This document shows positions 1 through 7,803 of a DNA stretch of 24,634 bases, one piece after another. The stretch is from Pseudomonadota bacterium (GTDB taxonomy: Bacteria; Pseudomonadota; Alphaproteobacteria; Rhizobiales; Hyphomicrobiaceae). The stretch lies in the NCBI GenBank assembly GCA_023416575.1, contig JAEZHL010000094.1:1-24634 (forward strand), written 5' to 3'. A program made the translations under genes and the position numbers. Each line of letters begins with the position of its first letter. Position 1 is the stretch's first letter. Under the pieces are notes generated by a model. It was given only the letters and a program-made list of their open reading frames with translations. It was not told the DNA's origin and searched no databases.

Positions 1-435
1 CTGCGCGCCATGACGATGAAGGTCGTCAACGACGCCAGCGATGTGATCGACGACATCACGCTGGATGGCGGCCGCGAGATGTGGACGAAGAAGCGTTGGC
101 AGGATTTCACGCCGCGCCTCGAGAAGTGGATGTCGTTATGGGAAGAGACCGGCCGCCGCCATGGCCTCAAAGCAGACTCGGGCTACCTTCTCGGCGGCGG
201 GGAGCCTGGCATCGCCGACGTCGTGTCGGCCACTCTCTGGTCAACGATGACCGACCGCTTCGAGAAGACTGACGCGATGCTTGAAGAGACGGCGCCGATG
301 ACAGCCGCTCTCACACGGCGGGTTGCCGAGTTGCCATCGCTCGCCAAGCTGGCCGCCAAGGCGAAGCAGGACTATGGCGACGCTTACTGTGGTGGTCAGA
401 TCGAGGCTTCGCTCCGCAAAGTGCTCGGTGATTGA
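1..435 (+). CDS. Glutathione S-transferase-like protein, C-terminal part (partial)
   Basis: The reading frame is open to the left edge (it reads L-R-A before the first visible Met), so the N-terminal thioredoxin-fold domain lies outside the window. The visible 144 residues are largely helical. They contain the segment GIADVVSATLW, which matches the conserved S/G-IAD helix cap of the GST C-terminal all-alpha domain, preceded by a GYLLGG-type turn. Proteins of this family conjugate or reduce substrates with glutathione, but the substrate-binding half cannot be judged here. The gene converges on the UPF0261 gene, with only 12 bases between the two stop codons and no room for a classic terminator. 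It is probably unrelated in function to the uptake cluster. The family call is fairly sure; the exact GST class is unknown. Confidence 0.72.
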   Translation: MRAMTMKVVNDASDVIDDITLDGGREMWTKKRWQDFTPRLEKWMSLWEETGRRHGLKADSGYLLGGGEPGIADVVSATLWSTMTDRFEKTDAMLEETAPMTAALTRRVAELPSLAKLAAKAKQDYGDAYCGGQIEASLRKVLGD

Positions 436-447
436 TTGCTACCAGGA

Positions 448-1650
448 CTAGACAAAGAAGAGATCGCGGACCTCCTTGTCCACCGCATCGACGAAGGCCG
501 GCTCGTTGATGTGGTGTGGCACCTTCTTCAGGCGGTGCGTATCGCTCACGATGAAATGACGCTCGAAAGCCTCGAAGAGAGCAGCGTTGGCGGACGGGTC
601 GTGAAACTTTTGCCCTGGCGCATCGAGCGCGGAGACACCGCCCAAGGACAACAGCAGACGCACCGGGCCCGCTGAGGCATTGAGTTTGCTGCAGATCCAA
701 GCCGCAATCTCTCCCAGCTCTGAACCCGTCGTGCGCATCAATGTGACATTGGGGTTGTGGGCGTGAAAAAGACGCCCTCGATATTTCTCCGGAATGGAGT
801 CCGGAGCCCAGAAATTAACCATATCGAGCGCACCACAAGAGCCGATCCAGGGAATGCCCGTCTTGGCCACGACGTCCAGACGCTCAGGCCCAGCCGTGCA
901 AACGCCGCCCAGGAGATGATCCGCCGCTTCCGTGGTGGTGATATCGACCATGCCCCGCAGCAGTCCTGCCGAGGCGATCGCTTCCAATGCTCGCCCGCCC
1001 GGTCCATTGGCATGGAACACCAGACACTCGAAGTCCGGCGCTAAGCGTTGCGTGAGCTGCTGTATGCACGGCGTCGTGACGCCAAACATGCTGAGCCCGA
1101 GGGCGGGGCGGCTATCTGTGCTCACCGGGGGCGAGCGGAGCATCATGCCAGCCAACGCATGCGCCGCGTTCGCAAGCACGACGCGGGACAGCTTGTTGAG
1201 CCCGGCGATGTCGGTCACGGGAAACATCATCGTGATGTCGTGAACATCGACGTACTGGCTCACGTTTCCAGCGGCCATGGTCGAGACCATCACCTTCGGC
1301 ACACCAATGGCGAGCGAGCGCATCGCAGGCGCGATGATCGCCGTTCCACCGGAGCCTCCGAGGCCGATGATCCCGCCCAGGTCGCCTCGCGAGCCGATGA
1401 ACCGAAGGAGAGCGGTCGCCATGGCTGTAACGGCGGCGCCGCGATCCCCGACATCAAAGACCGCGGACTTGCCGTCCGGATGAAATGCCGCAACGGTATA
1501 GGCCAAAAAATCTGCGTCCATCGCCGGGGACTTCGTACCGACGTCGACGGTTTGCACTTGGAGGCCGGCTGCGCGCAGAAGGCTCGCCACATAGCGCAGC
1601 TCCTCGGCCTTTGTGTCGAAAGTTCCGACCACATAAGCGGTAGGGACCAT
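448..1650 (-). CDS. Tm-1-like ATP-binding (UPF0261) family protein
   Basis: This 400-residue protein has the full UPF0261 pattern: GTFDTKAEE near the N terminus, a glycine-rich GLGGSGGT loop near residue 97, a TMAAGNVSQYVDVHDI block, MFGVTTP near residue 190 and FHANGPGGRALE near residue 213. In tomato, the homologous N-terminal half of Tm-1 binds the tobamovirus replication protein. The bacterial reaction is unknown, and the glycine-rich loops suggest nucleotide or phosphate binding. The ATG start is supported by GGAGG about 5 bases upstream. It is the last gene of a leftward run and starts 12 bases after the SRPBCC stop. The TIM-barrel gene two places upstream corresponds to the other half of plant Tm-1, so the two probably act together. 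Family assignment is strong; function is unassigned. Confidence 0.93.
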   Translation of the reverse strand: MVPTAYVVGTFDTKAEELRYVASLLRAAGLQVQTVDVGTKSPAMDADFLAYTVAAFHPDGKSAVFDVGDRGAAVTAMATALLRFIGSRGDLGGIIGLGGSGGTAIIAPAMRSLAIGVPKVMVSTMAAGNVSQYVDVHDITMMFPVTDIAGLNKLSRVVLANAAHALAGMMLRSPPVSTDSRPALGLSMFGVTTPCIQQLTQRLAPDFECLVFHANGPGGRALEAIASAGLLRGMVDITTTEAADHLLGGVCTAGPERLDVVAKTGIPWIGSCGALDMVNFWAPDSIPEKYRGRLFHAHNPNVTLMRTTGSELGEIAAWICSKLNASAGPVRLLLSLGGVSALDAPGQKFHDPSANAALFEAFERHFIVSDTHRLKKVPHHINEPAFVDAVDKEVRDLFFV

Positions 1651-1662
1651 GTTTTCCTCCGC

Positions 1663-2109
1663 TCAATGATCCCTTCTCTGCCGCGCGACCCTCACCGCGC
1701 CTTCGAAGGCGAGGCGGAACGTATCACTCACAATTTTATGAACGCTCTCGGCATCCTTATCCGCGACGTCGTACTCGGCCCACCACTCGCCGAATGTCTT
1801 GTTGCCCTCAGTGATTGGCTTGAGGCGCATCTCGGCAACGTAGTTCTGGACGGGGAGCGTCGCCTCGAGAATGCGATAGCAGCACACGTGCTCGCGATCC
1901 GAGAGCGTCAGCAGCTCCTCCCGGATATGGCCGCCCTCATGCGTATAGAAGTTTCGCACGCATCCGATCTTGTCGGACGGCAGACCGCCCTCGATCTCGC
2001 TCTTCGAGAAGAAGGGATGATAAACGGGCAGCGCGTTGAAGTCGCGTAGAACAGCCCAGGCCTCTTCCAGAGGAATATCCATTACGGCGCTGATGTAGAC
2101 GCGTGCCAT
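1663..2109 (-). CDS. SRPBCC (START/Bet v1/polyketide-cyclase-like) family protein
   Basis: This small soluble protein of 148 residues begins MARVYISAVMDIPLEEAWAVLRDF. This is the typical beta-strand plus helix opening of the SRPBCC fold, in which the 'PxxxxWxxLxDF' stretch starts the hydrophobic ligand cavity. The last third holds a long helix (about residues 120-145), as expected for the helix that closes the cavity. Members bind or transform hydrophobic ligands, and nothing here identifies the ligand. The start codon lies inside the upstream TIM-barrel gene (28-base overlap) and is preceded by a strong purine tract (GGGAGGGAAGAG), so translation is probably coupled. It lies between two genes that are fused in plants, which suggests it serves the same pathway. 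No signal peptide is visible, so it is likely cytoplasmic. Confidence 0.85.
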   Translation of the reverse strand: MARVYISAVMDIPLEEAWAVLRDFNALPVYHPFFSKSEIEGGLPSDKIGCVRNFYTHEGGHIREELLTLSDREHVCCYRILEATLPVQNYVAEMRLKPITEGNKTFGEWWAEYDVADKDAESVHKIVSDTFRLAFEGAVRVARQRRDH

Positions 2110-2963
2110 TTTCTCTTCCCTCCCTGCTCCTTGAGTGACGTCAGACTCTTGAAGGTCTTGATGTGATTTTCGATGGCGAGCTCGACCGGCAGACGCTCGA
2201 CGCTGCTCGCTCCGTAGAAGCCGTTGCAGTGCTCGCTGTTCCTAAGCACGTAATCGACGTCCTCAGGCGACGAAATTGCACCGCCATGGGCGATGATGAT
2301 GACATCCTTTCGGATGCGCCGCGCCGCCTCGGCCCATTCATCGATGAGCTCCACGGATCGCGCAAGTGACTTTGCCGTCGTGGCGCCGATCGTACCGCCG
2401 GTGGTCACCCCCATGTGCGGCACGATGATATCGGCGCCAGCGCGGGCCATCTCGGCGGCCTCATCCGCAGAGAAGACGTAAGGCGTTGTCAGCAGGTCCA
2501 ATTGGTGCGCCTGCCGGATCATGTCGATCTCGCTCGAGAAGTTGATGCCGGTTTCCTCGAGGCTGACGCGGAAGGTCCCGTCAATGATGCCGACCGTCGG
2601 GAAGTTTTGCACGCCGGAAAAGCCGAGCTCTTTCAGCTCTTTCAGGAACACAGGCATGATGATGAATGGATCCGTGCCATTCACACCGGCAATGACGGGC
2701 GTCTTCTTGCACACGGGCAGGATCTCGACAGCCATTTCGCGCACGATATCGTTCGCGTTGCCGTATGCGAGAAGTCCGGCCGACGAGGCCCGCCCGGCCA
2801 TGCGATAGCGGCCTGAGTTATAAACGATAATGAGATCGATACCGCCCGCCTCCTCGCACTTGGCGGAGATTCCGGTTCCCGCACCGCCTCCCACAATCGG
2901 CTCTCCACGGCGGATCATGTCGTGGAAGCGTTCTACGATATCCTTTCGTTCAAACCGAGGCAT
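2082..2963 (-). CDS. Phosphoenolpyruvate hydrolase-family TIM-barrel protein (Tm-1 C-terminal half homologue)
   Basis: The open frame extends further upstream, but the ATG at 2963 (MPRFERKDI) is the natural start. It is preceded by AGGGAAAG at good spacing, and the upstream residues would lie inside livM. The resulting 293 residues match the PEP_hydrolase/TIM-barrel family. Visible motifs are GGGAGTGISAKCEEAGGID, YNSGRYRMAGR and a C-terminal GFYGASSVERLP. The glycine-rich first loop and the final GxxGxSS-type loop look like a phosphate-binding TIM barrel. This family corresponds to the C-terminal half of plant and fungal Tm-1-like proteins, and the N-terminal half is encoded at 448-1650. The gene overlaps livM by 14 bases and the SRPBCC gene by 28 bases, so it sits in one coupled operon. 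The enzymatic activity is uncertain. Confidence 0.9.
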   Translation of the reverse strand: MPRFERKDIVERFHDMIRRGEPIVGGGAGTGISAKCEEAGGIDLIIVYNSGRYRMAGRASSAGLLAYGNANDIVREMAVEILPVCKKTPVIAGVNGTDPFIIMPVFLKELKELGFSGVQNFPTVGIIDGTFRVSLEETGINFSSEIDMIRQAHQLDLLTTPYVFSADEAAEMARAGADIIVPHMGVTTGGTIGATTAKSLARSVELIDEWAEAARRIRKDVIIIAHGGAISSPEDVDYVLRNSEHCNGFYGASSVERLPVELAIENHIKTFKSLTSLKEQGGKRKWHASTSAP

Positions 2964-3927
2964 GAGTGCTTTCCCTGAGGCGAGGACTTGTTGATTGGCG
3001 TTGCTGAAGCATGTGATTGAGCTCGCCGAGAATGCCGCGGCGGAAAACGAGAACACATGCCATGAAGATGAGACCCACGAAGATGGTGACCCAAGCTCCA
3101 AGAGCGTCGAAATAGTGGTGGAGCATCGAGATGAGCACGGCGCCCACAGCTGGTCCGAACACAGAGTTCATTCCGCCCAGGATCGCCATCAAAATCACGT
3201 CGCCCGACATGTGCCAGTGGACGTCCGTGAGTGCGGCGAGCTGAAAGACCAGACATTTGAGGGAGCCGGCAAGCCCCGAAATACCGGCTGAAAGAGCGAA
3301 TGCGAGGATTTTGTAGCGGTTGACCGCGTAGCCGAGGGAGCGCGCCCGAGGCTCATGCTCGCGGATCGCGCGCAGGACTTCACCGAACGGCGAATTCACG
3401 ATGCGATTCACCAGCCATAGGCCGCCAGCCACGCAAGCCAGGACAAGAAAGTAGAGATTGAAATCACTGCGCAGATCGATAAGCGCGAACAGATGACCGC
3501 GGGGAATCGGTTGCATGCCGTCCTCGGCGCCCGTGAACGGCGCCTGCAGGAATGTGAAGTAGACCATCTGCGCCAGCGCGAGCGTGATCATCGCGAGGTA
3601 GATGCCCTGCCGTCGAATGGCCAGCGCGCCGAAGACAGCGCCGAGGGCTGCCGCGAAGAGAACGCCTGCGATGATGCCGATCTCCGGCGTCAGGCCCATC
3701 TCGCGCACGCTGTAGCCCGTTACGTACGCTGCGCCGCCGAAGAAGGCAGCGTGACCGAACGAGACGATGCCGGTATGCCCAAGCAGCAGATTGAAGGCGC
3801 AGGCAAAGAGGGCAAAGCACATCATCTTCATGACGAAGACGGGGTAGAAGAGATGCGGCACGAAGGGAATGATGATCAGCGCGGCAACGAGCGCGAGGAT
3901 TAAACCTTTTGTGGGGGCCTTGCGCAT
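2950..3927 (-). CDS. livM: Branched-chain amino acid-type ABC transporter permease (LivM family)
   Basis: The 325-residue polytopic membrane protein starts at ATG 3927 (MRKAPTKG), one base after the livH stop. A longer frame upstream would lie within livH and is not used here. Family hallmarks are GHTGIVSFGHAAFF in the first third and the cytoplasmic loop SPFGEVLRAIREHEPRARSLGY, the EAA-like site that contacts the ATPase subunit. About eight to ten hydrophobic segments are visible, and the C terminus is a charged tail. With LivH it should form the inner-membrane channel for whatever solute the binding protein at 4954-6165 captures. The liv name marks the family only; relatives carry aromatic acids, amides and other ligands. 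It overlaps the TIM-barrel gene by 14 bases. Confidence 0.92.
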   Translation of the reverse strand: MRKAPTKGLILALVAALIIIPFVPHLFYPVFVMKMMCFALFACAFNLLLGHTGIVSFGHAAFFGGAAYVTGYSVREMGLTPEIGIIAGVLFAAALGAVFGALAIRRQGIYLAMITLALAQMVYFTFLQAPFTGAEDGMQPIPRGHLFALIDLRSDFNLYFLVLACVAGGLWLVNRIVNSPFGEVLRAIREHEPRARSLGYAVNRYKILAFALSAGISGLAGSLKCLVFQLAALTDVHWHMSGDVILMAILGGMNSVFGPAVGAVLISMLHHYFDALGAWVTIFVGLIFMACVLVFRRGILGELNHMLQQRQSTSPRLRESTHASV

Positions 3928-3928
3928 G

Positions 3929-4816
3929 TCAGCCGTCCTCACGACCGAATAGGCCAGCGGGCCGAAGTAGCAGGACGAGCGCCATGACAAGGAAGACGAC
4001 GGTGGTGGAAGCTTCCGAATAGTAGACCTTCGTCAGTCCTTCGAGCACGCCGAGCCCCAGGCCGGTGACTGCCGACCCCAGGATCGAGCCAAGTCCACCG
4101 ATTACGACGATCGCAAAGACGATGATGACGAGATCCGATCCCATGGACGGATTGACGTGCTGGATCGGGGCCGCGAGAACGCCGGCGAACCCGGCGAGAG
4201 CGACACCGGCACCGTAAGTCACTGTCAGGAGAACGGGTACATTTATCCCGAAAGACTGGGTGAGCTCGGGTCGCTCGGTAGCCGCTCGGAGGTATGACCC
4301 CATGCGAGTCTTTTCGATCAGCACCCAAGTGCCGACGCATGCAATGATCGCGACGAGGATGACGAAGGCACGGTAGATGGGCAGGATCATGAAGCCCAGG
4401 TTCCATGCGCCGGTGAGCTGTTGCGGAACGGGAAAGGGATGACCCGAGGACCCGAAGGCAACGCGAAAACTGCCTTCCAACACCAGAACGAGCCCGAAGG
4501 TGAGAAGCAGCCCGTAGAGCGGGTCGAGCCCGTAAATGCGGCGCAGGAAAAAACGCTCGAACAGAAGTCCGAGCACGCCGACAACCAGCGGCGCCATGAT
4601 CATCGCCGGCCAGTAGCCGAGGCCGAGATTGCGGCCAATGAGAAAGGCCATGAACGCGCCTGTCATGAAAAAAGCACCATGCGCGAAATTCACGACGCGC
4701 AGCAGGCCGAAGATGATTGCGAGACCGAGGCTCAACACGGCGTAGAAGGCACCATTGACCAGGCCGAGCATGATCTGCCCGAGAAAGGCCTGGATCGGTA
4801 CGCCCAAGATCTCCAT
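3929..4816 (-). CDS. livH: Branched-chain amino acid-type ABC transporter permease (LivH family)
   Basis: The protein has 295 residues, the normal size of LivH. It shows the typical opening with a helix carrying GLVNGAFYAVLSLGLAIIFGL, the block RVVNFAHGAFFMTGAF, and a cytoplasmic loop (KTRMGSYLRAATERPELTQSFGI) that is the predicted ATPase-contact site. Around eight hydrophobic segments are visible. The start ATG has GAGGA about 5 bases upstream. It pairs with LivM, which starts one base after this gene's stop. The 137-base gap to the upstream binding-protein gene contains a strong stem-loop at 4912-4942. Substrate identity cannot be read from the permease. Confidence 0.92.
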   Translation of the reverse strand: MEILGVPIQAFLGQIMLGLVNGAFYAVLSLGLAIIFGLLRVVNFAHGAFFMTGAFMAFLIGRNLGLGYWPAMIMAPLVVGVLGLLFERFFLRRIYGLDPLYGLLLTFGLVLVLEGSFRVAFGSSGHPFPVPQQLTGAWNLGFMILPIYRAFVILVAIIACVGTWVLIEKTRMGSYLRAATERPELTQSFGINVPVLLTVTYGAGVALAGFAGVLAAPIQHVNPSMGSDLVIIVFAIVVIGGLGSILGSAVTGLGLGVLEGLTKVYYSEASTTVVFLVMALVLLLRPAGLFGREDG

Positions 4817-4911
4817 GTGATCCTCGATCTCGCTTGGCGGTCCGCCGCCTTCGCGCAGGCTGACGACAACAGCACACTGTCAGCCTGATGAGCTCGTGTC
4901 CAATGAGGAGG

Positions 4912-4942
4912 CACTGCGCTGGCGGCAGGCACCAGCGCAGTG
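4912..4942 (-). terminator. Stem-loop immediately after the binding-protein gene (attenuator or mRNA-stabilising hairpin)
   Basis: An 11-base perfect inverted repeat (CACTGCGCTGG at 4912-4922 and its complement at 4932-4942) encloses a 9-base loop. It begins 11 bases downstream of the binding-protein stop codon when read leftwards. No T-run follows, so it is better read as a partial terminator or 3'-end protector, which would let the binding protein be made in excess of the permeases. The structure is seen; the role is inferred. Confidence 0.6.
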
Positions 4943-4953
4943 GCCGTCGTGTG

Positions 4954-6165
4954 CTACTTCTTCACGAGATCGCACTTGCTTTCCGACAGCGGCTGGAAAG
5001 CCTGATCCGCCGGTATCGTCGCGACGTGCTTCAAGTAGTCCCAGGGCTTCGTGGACTCAGCCGGCGCCTTCACCTGCCAGAGATACATGTCGTGCACGAA
5101 GCGGCCGTCGACGCGCACCTTGCCCTCCTTGGTGAACATGTCACTGACCGTCATTTCGCGCATCTTGGCCGACACCTTGTCGGGATCGTCTGTGCCCGCT
5201 TCCTTCACCGCATTGAGATAGAACATCGTCGAGGAGTAGTCCGCGGCCTGCGCCATGTTCGGCATCTTGCCGACGCGATCGTAGAAGCGCTGCGCGAACT
5301 TACGCGTCTCGTCGTTCATGTCCCAGTACCAAGCATTGGTCAGCAGGAGGCCCTGCGCCGCTTCGAGGCCGAGAGCGTGCACATCCTCGATCCACAGCAG
5401 GAGTGCTGCGAGTTTTTGGTTCTTGGTGGCACCGAATTCCGCTGCCGCACGGATTGCGTTCACCGCGTCGGCGCCCGTCGACGCAATGCCGATGATTTCG
5501 CCCTTCGAGGCTTGTGCCTGTAGGATGTATGAGGAAAAGTCTGTCGTGCCGAGCGGATGACGCGCAGCGCCGACAACGCGGCCATTGAATGAGCGCACCA
5601 CATTCGAGACCTGCTGCTCGAGGCCGATGCCGAAGGCGAAGTCGACGGTCAGGAAGAACCAGGTCTTGCCGCCATTCTCGACGACCGCCTTGCCTGTGCC
5701 GTGTGCCAGCGAATAAGCGTCGTAGGCATAGTGGATCGCGTACGGCGAGCAGAGTTCGTTGGTGATACCCATGTTGGACGCGCCATTGACGATGACGTGG
5801 CGCTTCTTTTCCTTGGCAACGGCGGCGACCGCGCGTGCGACGCCCGAGTTGGCGAGATCGTTGATCAGATCGACACCGCCGGTGTCGAACCACTCGCGAG
5901 CCTTGGCGGCGCCCACATCGGGCTTGTTGAGATGATCGGCAAAGACGATGTCGATCTTCTTGCCGAGAACCGTACCGCCGAAGTCCTCGGCTGCCATCTT
6001 GACGGCCTCCACCGCGCCCTTGCCGGAGAGGTCACTGTAAATGCCGGACATATCGGCAAGCACACCGATACGCACAACATCGTCCGAAACCTGGGCCGCA
6101 ACACCGCTCGCTCCAAGAGCCAGTATCGAGGCCGCAGCCATGAACTTCGTGAGTTGCCTTGCCAT
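4954..6165 (-). CDS. Periplasmic ABC transporter substrate-binding protein (type 1 periplasmic-binding fold)
   Basis: The 403-residue precursor has a signal peptide (MARQLTKF, a hydrophobic core, and likely cleavage after residue 24 at VAA-Q). The mature part starts with VVRIGVLADMSGIYSDLSG, the classic first strand and loop of Leu/Ile/Val- and amide-binding proteins. The family is Peripla_BP_6, and the closest style is the group that feeds aromatic or other non-amino-acid ligands; the ligand itself is not evident. The ATG start is preceded by GGGAGGA at 4-5 bases. It opens the leftward operon with livH, livM and the three downstream genes, and is divergent from the AraC regulator (72 bases between start codons). 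A stem-loop right after its stop suggests higher expression of this gene than of the permeases. Confidence 0.93.
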   Translation of the reverse strand: MARQLTKFMAAASILALGASGVAAQVSDDVVRIGVLADMSGIYSDLSGKGAVEAVKMAAEDFGGTVLGKKIDIVFADHLNKPDVGAAKAREWFDTGGVDLINDLANSGVARAVAAVAKEKKRHVIVNGASNMGITNELCSPYAIHYAYDAYSLAHGTGKAVVENGGKTWFFLTVDFAFGIGLEQQVSNVVRSFNGRVVGAARHPLGTTDFSSYILQAQASKGEIIGIASTGADAVNAIRAAAEFGATKNQKLAALLLWIEDVHALGLEAAQGLLLTNAWYWDMNDETRKFAQRFYDRVGKMPNMAQAADYSSTMFYLNAVKEAGTDDPDKVSAKMREMTVSDMFTKEGKVRVDGRFVHDMYLWQVKAPAESTKPWDYLKHVATIPADQAFQPLSESKCDLVKK

Positions 6166-6237
6166 GGGTCCTCCCTATAGGACTATTGCAGAGTTATTAT
6201 TATTCTCCACACTAGTGGAACTCATCAGGCTTGATCC
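6166..6237. promoter_or_regulatory. Divergent promoter region between the binding-protein gene and the AraC regulator
   Basis: These 72 bases separate two divergent start codons. They hold an AT-rich run (TTATTATTATT at about 6194-6204) that is a plausible -10 region for the leftward operon. They also hold an imperfect dyad, TCCAC-ACTA-GTGGA at 6206-6219, centred on a CACTAGTG palindrome. The adjacent AraC-family protein is the likely binder. The dyad is seen; its role as an operator is inferred. Confidence 0.45.
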
Positions 6238-7113
6238 ATGGTTAGTTCGCACGATGATCTATCTGAAACACACACCGTGGGCCGCAACACCAAGCAGCTC
6301 ATCCTGCGCGCCGAGGACTGTAGCGCGCTGAAGAAGCGACTCATTTCCCATGTCGGAGTCGGTGATGCGGCCGTCCCCTATCGCATAGTCAGAACACACC
6401 TGAGTGGCACCTACGTGCACGCAAGCCTCGGCGGCGAGGGGCGGATCCTTCTCGATGGGCGCTGGCGTCCCCATCGGGCCGGCATGGTCTCTCTGGCTCC
6501 GGCTCACGTGCTGCACGCCTTCCACGCCATCCCGTCCAAGCGTTGGCAATACTGCTGGGTGCGCTACATGCCGCAATCACCGCGGTCTGCGATCGGCTTC
6601 ATCGCACCGGTGATGGCGCGCTTCGACGCGGAGCCACTCCAACATGCCATTCTCGGGCTCTGTCGAGAGATGCAGGCAAGTGCCAGCTCGAGCTCGGCGA
6701 CGCTGTGGATCGACCTGATCGAGCACTACATTTCACGCTTTGCCGAGCCGCTGCAGCGCGAGGACCGCTTGCGCGCGGTATGGGAGGCGGTTCAAACGGA
6801 TCTTGGTTATACATGGACAGTTGGCGAGCTTGCTAAACTGGCGAGCATGAGCGGCGAGCACTTGCGTCGCTTGTGCCAGGCAAGTCTTGGCCGCAGCCCT
6901 ATGCAGCAGCTCACCTATCTGCGCATCCAGCAGGCAGCGCATAGATTAGCGACCAGCCAAGTCACGATCGAGGAGGTAGCACACGAGGTCGGCTATCAGA
7001 ACCCCTTTGCCTTCTCCAATACTTTTAAGCGCATGACCGGCTTCCGGCCATCGCGTTTCCAGATGCACAGGCAGATGAAGAATGAGCCCGATCCGGAGCT
7101 AGACACCCAGTAG
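6238..7113 (+). CDS. AraC/XylS-family transcriptional regulator
   Basis: The 291-residue protein has an N-terminal cupin-like sensor (about residues 45-110, with LSGTYVHASLGGEGRILLDG and a following PxH-rich strand) and a C-terminal double helix-turn-helix (about residues 176-278). The DNA-binding part includes TVGELAKLASMSGEHLRRLC and the highly conserved tail IEEVAHEVGYQNPFAFSNTFKR. The regulator probably senses the solute, or a product of it, handled by the surrounding ABC cluster. It is divergent from the binding-protein gene. At its 3' end it overlaps livF convergently by 15 bases, so it physically separates the ATPase genes from the rest of the transporter. No strong ribosome binding site is visible before the ATG, and expression may be low. 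Confidence 0.92.
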   Translation: MVSSHDDLSETHTVGRNTKQLILRAEDCSALKKRLISHVGVGDAAVPYRIVRTHLSGTYVHASLGGEGRILLDGRWRPHRAGMVSLAPAHVLHAFHAIPSKRWQYCWVRYMPQSPRSAIGFIAPVMARFDAEPLQHAILGLCREMQASASSSSATLWIDLIEHYISRFAEPLQREDRLRAVWEAVQTDLGYTWTVGELAKLASMSGEHLRRLCQASLGRSPMQQLTYLRIQQAAHRLATSQVTIEEVAHEVGYQNPFAFSNTFKRMTGFRPSRFQMHRQMKNEPDPELDTQ

Positions 7114-7803
7114 GCTCACCACGCGATCGAACTGCGCAGTCAGGCTTGCATTATCGAAGGCCTCGACGATACGCCCGCGATCCATCACGTAATGGCGGTC
7201 CGCGACGGTACTGGCAAATCGGACATTCTGCTCGACCATCACGATAGTGAACCCATCGGCCTTGAGACGTCGAATCACTGCGCCGATTTGCTCGACGACG
7301 ACTGGCGCAAGTCCTTCCGTCGGTTCATCCAGCAGCAGAAGTGGTGCTCCAGTACGCAAAATGCGCCCTATTGCGAGCATTTGCTGCTCGCCGCCAGAGA
7401 GCCGCGTGCCGGGGCTGCGAAGGCGCGCGCGAAGATTCGGAAAGAGCTCCAGGACCGTATCGACAGACATGCCGCCGGCGCGCACCACGGGCGGGAGCCG
7501 CAAGTTCTCCTCGACATCCAAGGTCGCGTAGATACCGCGATCCTCAGGACAGAATGCGATGCCAAGGCGCGCAATTTCGTGCGGCGCGAGCCCGACCGTC
7601 TCGGTGTCCTCGAAGCGGATGGACCCCGTCCGCTTGGGGACGGCGCCCATAATCGACTTCAGCGTCGTCGATTTCCCGGCACCATTCCGGCCGAGCAGAG
7701 TGACGAGCTCGCCACGGTTGACCGTCATGTCCACGCCATGAAGGACATGGCTTTGGCCGTACCACGCATGGAGATTTCTGACGTCCAGCATGATTTCAGG
7801 CAT
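7099..7803 (-). CDS. livF: Branched-chain amino acid-type ABC transporter ATPase (LivF family)
   Basis: The 234-residue ATPase is of normal LivF length. It contains Walker A GRNGAGKST (residues 38-46), the Q-loop region, the ABC signature LSGGEQ (135-140), Walker B LLLLDEP (155-161) and the switch-like VEQN motif (about residues 193-196). It energises the LivH/LivM channel on the cytoplasmic side. Its start overlaps the livG stop by 8 bases, so the two are translationally coupled. Its last 15 bases overlap the 3' end of the oppositely transcribed AraC gene, so its transcript may run antisense to the regulator mRNA. Confidence 0.93.
   Translation of the reverse strand: MPEIMLDVRNLHAWYGQSHVLHGVDMTVNRGELVTLLGRNGAGKSTTLKSIMGAVPKRTGSIRFEDTETVGLAPHEIARLGIAFCPEDRGIYATLDVEENLRLPPVVRAGGMSVDTVLELFPNLRARLRSPGTRLSGGEQQMLAIGRILRTGAPLLLLDEPTEGLAPVVVEQIGAVIRRLKADGFTIVMVEQNVRFASTVADRHYVMDRGRIVEAFDNASLTAQFDRVVSLLGV

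Noticed and set aside
1048..2049. 333-codon open frame on the + strand
   Set aside because: It lies antisense to the UPF0261 and SRPBCC genes, both of which match known families; its translation is Arg/His-rich and unlike any family, as expected for the complement of GC-rich codons.
2964..3101. N-terminal extension of the TIM-barrel protein
   Set aside because: The extra 46 codons lie inside livM, have no family similarity, and the downstream ATG has a proper ribosome binding site.
3939..4877. 312-codon open frame on the - strand overlapping livH
   Set aside because: It is an arginine-rich alternative frame of livH, which has all family motifs in its own frame.
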